A stretch of DNA of 5,961 nt from Clostridiaceae bacterium (GTDB lineage Bacteria; Bacillota; Clostridia; Monoglobales; Firm-18). Position 1 is the first letter of the stretch; the number at the start of each line of letters is the position of its first letter. The notes under the pieces are model-generated. The model saw only the letters and a list, made by a program, of their open reading frames with translations. It had not been told where the DNA came from and did not search any database. The stretch lies in NCBI GenBank assembly GCA_012511915.1, contig JAAZFB010000073.1:1-5961 (forward strand), written 5' to 3'. Positions 1 to 4,409 of the stretch are shown one piece after another. Made by a program: the position numbers and the translations under genes.

Positions 1-82
1 GATGAATGGTTTTGATGAATGGTATAAATAATATTATTTTTATTTTTCTCAAAAAAAGCATAATTATTCAACACATCATTGA

Positions 83-124
83 TACTATCTTTTATAGTAC
101 GGTCGCTAATTGCGACCGCGATAG
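83..124. other. Pair of adjacent hairpins upstream of veg
   Basis: TACTAT (83-88) pairs with ATAGTA (94-99) across a five-base loop. Immediately after it, CGGTCGC (100-106) pairs with GCGACCG (112-118) across TAATT. The outer CTATC (85-89) could instead pair with GATAG (120-124), so two folds compete. No U-run follows on either strand, so this is not a standard intrinsic terminator. It could be a processing site, a regulatory RNA fold or an operator. The pairing is seen directly; any function is a guess. Confidence 0.4.
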
Positions 125-134
125 ACAAAAAAGT

Positions 135-163
135 TTGTCAATATTTTAAATGAGGAATAGTAT
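135..163 (+). promoter_or_regulatory. Candidate sigma-A promoter, distal, for veg
   Basis: TTGTCA (135-140, five of six consensus bases) is followed after exactly 17 bases by TAGTAT (158-163, four of six). If used, it would give a leader of about 200 bases ahead of veg, which would carry the palindrome at 271-285 and the stems at 303-325. The AT-rich background makes chance matches likely. Confidence 0.35.
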
Positions 164-244
164 AAGGAATAGGATAAATCTTATCGGAATTACAACAGTT
201 AATTGGTATTAGAAAAATTGTCTAATTGTTTTTGAAAATTTGGT

Positions 245-284
245 TATAATAGATATAGAAGTATTATGTAAAGTATGATATACT
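245..284 (+). promoter_or_regulatory. Candidate proximal -10 elements and palindrome for veg
   Basis: A perfect TATAAT lies at 245-250 but has no good -35 at 16-18 bases; the nearest, TTGTCT, is 21 bases upstream. A second candidate is an extended -10, TGa-TATACT (276-284). It sits inside a 15-base hyphenated palindrome, AAGTAT-GAT-ATACTT (271-285), which could act as an operator or a small hairpin. veg of Bacillus subtilis is known for a very strong vegetative promoter, so a sigma-A promoter is expected here, but I cannot decide which element is used. Confidence 0.35.
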
Positions 285-367
285 TAGAAAATCAAGAAAA
301 TCGTGTTGGTAGATTTAACACTACCCAAAAAAGAGACTTGGTATAAGAAAGTTAAGGTGCTGTATTA

Positions 368-619
368 ATGGAAAAAAAAGATGAGTTATTGCAAATCAGA
401 ACTGCTTTGGAACTAAACGTAGGAAAAAGAGTTTGTTTGACTGCCAGGAAAGGCAAAAAAAAGTCTGTTGTACGTCAAGGCACAATTGAAAATACTTTCC
501 CCAGCATTTTTACCGTAAAAATTGAAAACGGTAATGGATGCGCAACTCGCACATCTCGGATAGTGTCATACAGTTATACTGATATTCTCACAAAGGCAAT
601 AGAAATTGCACAGTGTTAG
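368..619 (+). CDS. veg: Veg family protein
   Basis: This 83-residue protein matches the small Veg family of Bacillota in length and layout. It has an N-terminal helix (MEKKDELLQIRTALELNVGK), then a basic segment with the family hallmark GKRVCLTARKGKKK (residues about 19-32), a TFPSIFTVKIEN strand (43-54), and the characteristic VSYSYTDILTKAIEI near the C-terminus (66-80). In Bacillus subtilis Veg is abundant in vegetative cells and has been reported to stimulate biofilm matrix expression by antagonising SinR; its biochemical activity is not settled. The ATG at 368 is supported by AAGGTG at 354-359 with eight bases of spacing. It is a single gene, converging on the Crp/Fnr gene with only 24 bases between the stops. 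The usual neighbours of veg in Bacillus are not seen here. Family assignment is confident; function in this organism is inferred. Confidence 0.9.
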   Translation: MEKKDELLQIRTALELNVGKRVCLTARKGKKKSVVRQGTIENTFPSIFTVKIENGNGCATRTSRIVSYSYTDILTKAIEIAQC

Positions 620-643
620 TTTTCCCTTTATTTTTAGCGGGTG

Positions 644-1312
644 CTAATAAGCTAACCCCCTAAGCTTTATTTTGTCTGTAATTTTAACATCTGCTCTTGA
701 AAGCTCAACAATCCCCTCGTTTTCAAACTGTTTTAACATGCGCGAGACAACTTCCCTGGCACTGCCTATATGGTTTGCTATCTCTTCATGAGTAAGTTTA
801 ACATAATTAGAATCGTCCAATACCGATTGATCTATCAAAAATATGGCAAGCCGCTTTCTTAAATTTAAAAACAGAACCTGTTGAACAGACCACATAACAT
901 CAGAAAAGTGAGATACAATAGTTTTGTATGAAAAATTTTCGGCATACAAGTTTTCTTGACAAATACGCTCAAATGCATTTCTGCCAAGTAAATATACTTC
1001 GCTGTCTTGCTCTGCCGTTATATATACATCAAAGGTGATTATATTTAACAAGCACGCAGCCGATAAAATGCAAACCTCGTTTTGGATAAGCCGGAAAAGT
1101 GTTACCTCTTTGCCGTCTTCCGACATAATATAAGTCCGAAGCCTCCCATTATGTACAAGGATAACACCGTTACAGTCATTCTCCCCTTGATGGATAATGT
1201 CGCCTTTATTGTATTTTATAACAGCCAGGTTTTGCGTTGTCAATCTTTCTTGTTCCGGGGTTAGTTTTTCCCAAAAGCTTAAATGATTTTTAACAAATTG
1301 CATGTCTAGCAT
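644..1312 (-). CDS. Crp/Fnr family transcriptional regulator
   Basis: This 222-residue regulator has a cyclic-nucleotide-binding-like beta-roll (about residues 14-130; note KGDIIHQGE at 36-44 and NGRLRTYI at 55-62), a long dimerisation helix (about 130-160) and a C-terminal winged helix-turn-helix (LTHEEIANHIGSAREVVSRM, 173-192). The SAREVVSR recognition helix is typical of Fnr-like members. The phosphate-binding residues of cAMP-binding Crp are not evident; that position reads NEVCILSAACLL (78-89). There is no N-terminal cysteine cluster for an iron-sulfur centre, so it is neither a true Crp nor a true Fnr. Cysteines at 47, 81, 87 and 118 leave thiol-based sensing possible. The ATG is set by AGGAG nine bases upstream, and that site adjoins the stop codon of the preceding thioredoxin-reductase-like gene, which suggests translational coupling in one operon. 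It probably controls redox or stress genes, perhaps its own operon; targets are unknown. Confidence 0.9.
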   Translation of the reverse strand: MLDMQFVKNHLSFWEKLTPEQERLTTQNLAVIKYNKGDIIHQGENDCNGVILVHNGRLRTYIMSEDGKEVTLFRLIQNEVCILSAACLLNIITFDVYITAEQDSEVYLLGRNAFERICQENLYAENFSYKTIVSHFSDVMWSVQQVLFLNLRKRLAIFLIDQSVLDDSNYVKLTHEEIANHIGSAREVVSRMLKQFENEGIVELSRADVKITDKIKLRGLAY

Positions 1313-1321
1313 ATTAAAATA

Positions 1322-1329
1322 CTCCTTTT
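1322..1329 (-). promoter_or_regulatory. Shine-Dalgarno site of the Crp/Fnr gene, overlapping the upstream stop
   Basis: Read on the minus strand, AAAAGGAG overlaps the TAA stop (1330-1328) of the flavoprotein gene and precedes the ATG at 1312 by nine bases. Ribosomes finishing the first gene would clear or occupy this site, so the two proteins are probably made in a linked ratio. Confidence 0.75.
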
Positions 1330-2197
1330 ATACCCCTTTTTTTAGTTGCCTTATATATTTAACAGCCTCGGTACCGGCTTTTGCGCCATCGTAAACGGCT
1401 TTTGCAACTTGCAGCATACCGGCAGTACAATCGCCTGCCGCAAACAGACCGGGGACATTTGTAGCCATGTTTTCATCAACAATAATTTTATTTCCCTCTG
1501 TTTGTGCGCCTAACTTTTTAGCAAAGTCTGTGCTGCCGGCAACCCCGATTGCTATGAATATGCCACTGCAGCGCAACAGTTCATCGTTTTCAAACAGTAT
1601 AGCGTCAACACTGCTTGTCCCTTGAATTTCAAGTATTTTTTTTGTTTGCACTTTAATTTCGTCCGGTATTTTAACGTTTGGCTCAACCCCGTTAGTAGCT
1701 AAGGTAACAGAGTTGGCTAACGGTAAAAGCTCTTTTGCTTCGTGTACAGCATAACTGCCCTCACCTATAACGCATACATCTTTGCCCCTATAAAAAAAAC
1801 CGTCGCATACAGCACAATAACTGATGCCCTTGCCCTCAAATTCAGCAATCCCTTTAATCCTGGGGGTATTTCGGGATATACCGGTCGCTATTATTACGCT
1901 ATGTGCTTGCAGCTCGGTTTTTTTTGTTTTTATTGAAAAGTTCTCAAAATATTGTATATCCAAAACCTCATCCGAGATAATATCAACACCGAGCCTTTTT
2001 ACAGCGGCTATACCGTTGTTGATCAATTCCGTACCCGAAACAGGCAGTGCAAAACCATAATAATTTTCAACTTTATCCGCTTTGCCAAGTGAACCGTTAT
2101 CCCGTCCGATTATTAGTGTATCAATACCGGCCCGTTTTGTATAAAGCGCCGCCGAGACACCGGCAGGTCCGTTACCGATAATAATTACATCTGTCAA
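1328..2197 (-). CDS. Thioredoxin-reductase-like FAD oxidoreductase
   Basis: This 289-residue flavoprotein has the thioredoxin reductase fold. It carries the FAD dinucleotide motif GNGPAG (residues 8-13), the redox-active CAVC followed by DGFF (128-135), a second Rossmann-like segment VIGEGSYAVHEA (143-154) and the C-terminal FAD motif GLFAAGDC (250-257). It should reduce thioredoxin or a similar dithiol protein in the cytosol. The second nucleotide domain is atypical. The canonical GGGxSAxEE is replaced by GEGSYAVHE, and the HRRxxxR that binds the NADPH phosphate is absent (ATNGVEP instead). NADPH may therefore not be the donor; ferredoxin-linked clostridial reductases are a precedent. Start choice: AAGGATGTG (2213-2205) matches AAGGAGGTG in eight of nine bases and lies seven bases from TTG at 2197, giving MTDVIIIGNGPAG. 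The ATG at 2209 sits inside that site and would add four residues (293 total). First gene of an operon with the Crp/Fnr regulator. Confidence 0.88.
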   Translation of the reverse strand: MTDVIIIGNGPAGVSAALYTKRAGIDTLIIGRDNGSLGKADKVENYYGFALPVSGTELINNGIAAVKRLGVDIISDEVLDIQYFENFSIKTKKTELQAHSVIIATGISRNTPRIKGIAEFEGKGISYCAVCDGFFYRGKDVCVIGEGSYAVHEAKELLPLANSVTLATNGVEPNVKIPDEIKVQTKKILEIQGTSSVDAILFENDELLRCSGIFIAIGVAGSTDFAKKLGAQTEGNKIIVDENMATNVPGLFAAGDCTAGMLQVAKAVYDGAKAGTEAVKYIRQLKKGV

Positions 2198-2232
2198 GTA
2201 GTAACACATCCTTATACTAATCTTTTATAAGA

Positions 2233-2261
2233 ATTATAGCATTTATAGTATTAGTTTGCAA
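2233..2261 (-). promoter_or_regulatory. Sigma-A promoter of the flavoprotein-Crp/Fnr operon
   Basis: On the minus strand, TTGCAA (2261-2256) is followed by a 17-base spacer and TATAAT (2238-2233). The spacer ends in TGC, giving an extended -10 (TGc-TATAAT). Transcription would start near 2226, about 30 bases ahead of the TTG start codon. This is one of the two best promoters in the window. Confidence 0.75.
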
Positions 2262-2312
2262 GGGTAAACGGAGCTTGATTTTTTCTCTAAACTAAAATGC
2301 GTATAATTTAGC

Positions 2313-2338
2313 ACAAGTGAAAACATCTCGCATATAAT
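2313..2338 (+). promoter_or_regulatory. Weak sporulation-type promoter candidate for sigK
   Basis: CATATAAT (2331-2338) resembles the CATA-type -10 shared by sporulation sigma factors E and K, and an AC (2313-2314) sits 16 bases upstream, as in sigma-K promoters. A convincing sigma-E -35 is not visible. In Bacillus subtilis sigK is transcribed by sigma E and then by sigma K, so this location fits, but the match alone is weak. Confidence 0.3.
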
Positions 2339-2348
2339 GTATATGTAT

Positions 2349-2356
2349 GGGGGGTG
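2349..2356 (+). promoter_or_regulatory. Shine-Dalgarno site fixing the sigK start
   Basis: GGGGGGTG lies seven bases before the ATG at 2364. The upstream in-frame ATGs at 2337 and 2343 have no such site; the one at 2343 is only six bases ahead of this G-run. The start at 2364 also gives the right pro-sequence length for the family. Confidence 0.75.
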
Positions 2357-2363
2357 TTTTTTC

Positions 2364-3020
2364 ATGTTTGCATTTATTTTTGAATTATTGCGGCAGGTTT
2401 TTCTGATGCTCTCTTATGTTGCCAATTCGAATTCCTTCCAAAAACCACTTTCCCCCAAAGCCGAGCAGCATTATTTAAGGCTGTATGAGCAGGGTGATGT
2501 TAACGCAAAAAATATTTTGATAGAACGGAATTTACGTCTTGTTGCGCATGTTGCATACAAGTATTCTGCCTCAGGTAAGGAAGGGGAAGATTTGATTTCA
2601 ATCGGTACCATAGGCCTTATCAAAGGTATTAACAGCTTTAACAGCAAAAAGGGTACAAGACTTAGCACATATATAGCAAGATGTATCGAGAATGAAATAC
2701 TTATGTGTATCCGTTCGATTAAAAAGATAAAAAATGAAGTTTCTATCGAGGAGCCTATAGGGGTTGACAAAGAAGGTAATCAGATAACACTTAACGATGT
2801 TTTGGGCAGTAGCGGCGATGAAGTAATAGAACAGGTAAACGATAAAATCCAAAGAACGAACCTTTACCTTGAAATCAATAATATTCTGCACGGTCGCGAA
2901 AAATGTGTTTTAGAGCTTAGATACGGTTTAAACGGCGGGGGAGAGCATACTCAAAAGGAAGTTGCAAAGGCTCTGGGTATATCTCGCAGCTATGTATCGG
3001 AGCACGCTTATTGTAAATGA
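2364..3020 (+). CDS. sigK: Pro-sigma-K, sporulation sigma factor, C-terminus interrupted
   Basis: Late mother-cell sporulation sigma factor, 218 residues as read. It begins with a hydrophobic pro-sequence. LMLSYVANSNSF aligns with the Bacillus subtilis cleavage region, so processing would fall after Ser17. Region 2 is intact (NLRLVAHVA, 56-64; DLISIGTIGLIKGINSF, 77-93; YIARCIENEIL, 103-113). Region 4 starts normally (GREKCVLELRYGLNGG; TQKEVAKALGISRSYVS ends at residue 212), then changes abruptly to EHAYCK and a stop. Family members continue with RIEK(K/R)AL and roughly 20-25 more residues, so half of the -35 recognition helix and the tail are lost and the product is probably inactive as encoded. 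The reading frame is otherwise clean, which argues against general decay and for insertion of an element near 3000, as skin elements do elsewhere in this gene. The pro-sequence implies a SpoIVFB-type protease in the genome. Confidence 0.9.
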   Translation: MFAFIFELLRQVFLMLSYVANSNSFQKPLSPKAEQHYLRLYEQGDVNAKNILIERNLRLVAHVAYKYSASGKEGEDLISIGTIGLIKGINSFNSKKGTRLSTYIARCIENEILMCIRSIKKIKNEVSIEEPIGVDKEGNQITLNDVLGSSGDEVIEQVNDKIQRTNLYLEINNILHGREKCVLELRYGLNGGGEHTQKEVAKALGISRSYVSEHAYCK

Positions 3021-3031
3021 ATAAAATTTAC
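3013..3031. repeat. Inverted repeat at the putative element edge
   Basis: GTAAAT (3013-3018) and ATTTAC (3026-3031) are perfect inverted copies separated by seven bases, beginning 13 bases after the point where sigK diverges. The arms cover the sigK stop codon. Such short imperfect palindromes are common in recombinase attachment sites, but this could also be chance in AT-rich DNA. Confidence 0.35.
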
Positions 3032-3074
3032 GAAAGCAACTGCCTATTTAAACTGAAAAAACTTGTCGAATTTT

Positions 3075-3115
3075 AAGAGTATTTTTCATTTGATTGAAAA
3101 TACTCTTGATTTTTT
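3075..3115 (+). terminator. Intrinsic terminator after truncated sigK
   Basis: An 11-base perfect stem, AAGAGTATTTT (3075-3085) with AAAATACTCTT (3097-3107), can be extended inside the loop by a C-G and an A-T pair. It is followed by GA and six T (3110-3115). It would end transcription from sigK before the ATPase gene. It overlaps the -35 of the next promoter. Confidence 0.8.
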
Positions 3116-3134
3116 CGGCAATTTTTGTTATGCT
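3106..3134 (+). promoter_or_regulatory. Extended -10 sigma-A promoter for the ATPase gene
   Basis: TTGATT (3106-3111), a 17-base spacer and TATGCT (3129-3134) preceded by TGt (extended -10). The start point would be near 3141, about 18 bases ahead of the ATG at 3159. This supports that ATG over more upstream in-frame starts, which would lie inside the terminator and promoter. It gives the accessory genes transcription independent of sporulation. Confidence 0.65.
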
Positions 3135-3158
3135 AATAGCGAAAGGGCGGTGGATGAT

Positions 3159-4373
3159 ATGTCTTCAAAATTTGTTCAAAGGCAAAATTATTTAGAATGG
3201 TTGAAAAGCTGGCGGGAAAAACAACTTATTAAGGTTGTGGCTGGCGTTCGGCGATGCGGAAAATCTACACTGTTTAAGTTGTACATCGACTGGCTTTTAG
3301 AGAACGGTGTTAGCCCCGCGCAGATTATCTCCATCAATCTTGAGGAATTGGAGCATGAAAATTTACTTCATTACCGCGCTCTGTACGATTATATCAAGGC
3401 GCGGCTGTGCAAAGACAATTACACATATGTTTTCATAGACGAGGTGCAAAACTGCAAGGAATACGAAAAAGCGGTAGACAGTCTTTTTGTTAAGGACAAT
3501 GTAGATGTTTATATCACCGGCTCAAACGCCTATCTTTTATCAGGCGAGCTTGCCACGCTGCTGTCCGGGCGGTATGTGCAGATTTCTATGCTGCCGTTAT
3601 CATTTAAGGAGTATGTCGCATTCAAAGGTGTTGAAGAAAAAGATTTATCCGTCACGTTTCAAACTTATCTGCGCTATGGTGCGTTCCCTGCCGTTGCTAC
3701 TCTGAATGAACGCGAGGACTTGATATACTCCTATTTGGATGGTATTTATAGCTCCATTCTCGTGAAAGACGTCGCCACTCGCTTGGGGATTACGGATATT
3801 TCCGTACTCACATCCATTGTGAAGTTTTTATTTTCCAATGTTGGTAGCCCTGTGTCAGTCAAAAAAATTACGGACACCATCAATTCCTCCGGAAGAACCA
3901 TATCGGTCAATACGGTAGACAAATACCTTCACGCGCTGTGTGATAGCTTTCTGTTCTACAAAGCGGAACGGTATGACATTCGCGGACGGCAGCATCTTAA
4001 AACACAGGGGAAATATTACGCCGTGGACAGCGGGCTTCGTGAGCGGCTGCTTGCAAGCTCCACCGCCGACTTGGGACACGTTTTAGAAAACACAGTGTAT
4101 TTGGAATTGCTCCGGCGCGGCGCGAAGGTGAATATTGGGAAAATGGCTGAAAAAGAGATAGATTTTATTGCGGAAACCGCAAGCGGTACGACCTATTATC
4201 AGGTATCCGCAAGCGTTTTGGATGCAAGCACATTAAAACGCGAATTGGAGCCGTTGCAAAGGATTCCCGACCATCATCCTAAAGTTCTTTTGACGCTGGA
4301 TGAAATCCCGCGAACCGCGAATTACGATGGGATACGGCAGCTGCATGTCGTGGACTGGTTGTTAGGGGAATGA
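3159..4373 (+). CDS. AAA ATPase with C-terminal DUF4143 domain
   Basis: This 404-residue protein has the AAA_14 plus DUF4143 architecture. Visible motifs are Walker A GVRRCGKST (29-37), Walker B YVFIDEVQN (90-98), a sensor-like TGSNA (120-124), the LSGR segment followed by PLSFKEY, and a C-terminal domain with VLENTVYLELLRRG and KEIDFIA. The latter resembles the degenerate nuclease-like fold of DUF4143 proteins. ATP binding and hydrolysis are expected; the family is very common in bacteria and archaea but its cellular role is not established. No signal peptide or membrane helix is seen. Start: an in-frame TTG at 3063 would add 32 residues, but that stretch encodes the terminator hairpin and promoter, so the ATG at 3159, with the GGGCGGTGG purine-rich stretch upstream, is preferred. 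The stop is 36 bases before the primase-helicase start, so the two are probably co-transcribed. A single-gene accessory insertion is also possible. Confidence 0.85.
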   Translation: MSSKFVQRQNYLEWLKSWREKQLIKVVAGVRRCGKSTLFKLYIDWLLENGVSPAQIISINLEELEHENLLHYRALYDYIKARLCKDNYTYVFIDEVQNCKEYEKAVDSLFVKDNVDVYITGSNAYLLSGELATLLSGRYVQISMLPLSFKEYVAFKGVEEKDLSVTFQTYLRYGAFPAVATLNEREDLIYSYLDGIYSSILVKDVATRLGITDISVLTSIVKFLFSNVGSPVSVKKITDTINSSGRTISVNTVDKYLHALCDSFLFYKAERYDIRGRQHLKTQGKYYAVDSGLRERLLASSTADLGHVLENTVYLELLRRGAKVNIGKMAEKEIDFIAETASGTTYYQVSASVLDASTLKRELEPLQRIPDHHPKVLLTLDEIPRTANYDGIRQLHVVDWLLGE

Positions 4374-4409
4374 TTTGTTGTAATAATTGTTAAATGGAAA
4401 GAGATGCTT

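Larger units (their letters stand above)
1..367. other. Non-coding leader region upstream of veg
   Basis: I see no convincing gene in this AT-rich stretch. It holds a 10-base direct repeat at the very start (GATGAATGGT at 1-10 and 14-23). Two adjacent small hairpins lie at 83-118, a 15-base hyphenated palindrome at 271-285, and competing short stems at 303-325. There are also candidate sigma-A promoter elements and the ribosome binding site of veg (AAGGTG, 354-359). A nine-codon open stretch ending in TAA at 29-31 could be the tail of a gene lying to the left, but it is too short to judge. Confidence 0.6.

Noticed and set aside
1..23. Direct repeat GATGAATGGT, two copies three bases apart
   Set aside because: Two short copies at the window edge with no further copies; not enough for an iteron, CRISPR or satellite call.
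2..31. Nine-codon tail ending DEWYK and TAA that could be the 3' end of a gene to the left
   Set aside because: Too short to recognise or to separate from chance; it partly consists of the 10-base direct repeat at 1-23.
649..673. Possible terminator between the convergent veg and Crp/Fnr genes (AAGCT/AGCTT stem then TTATTTTG)
   Set aside because: Only a five-base stem with a nine-base loop and a broken T-run, lying inside the 3' end of the regulator gene.
2471..2891. Minus-strand open frames opposite sigK
   Set aside because: Antisense shadows of a clearly conserved sigma factor sequence.
3063..3158. N-terminal extension of the ATPase from a TTG at 3063
   Set aside because: The stretch is a perfect 11-base terminator stem followed by a promoter with 17-base spacing; the translated residues do not resemble the family N-terminus.
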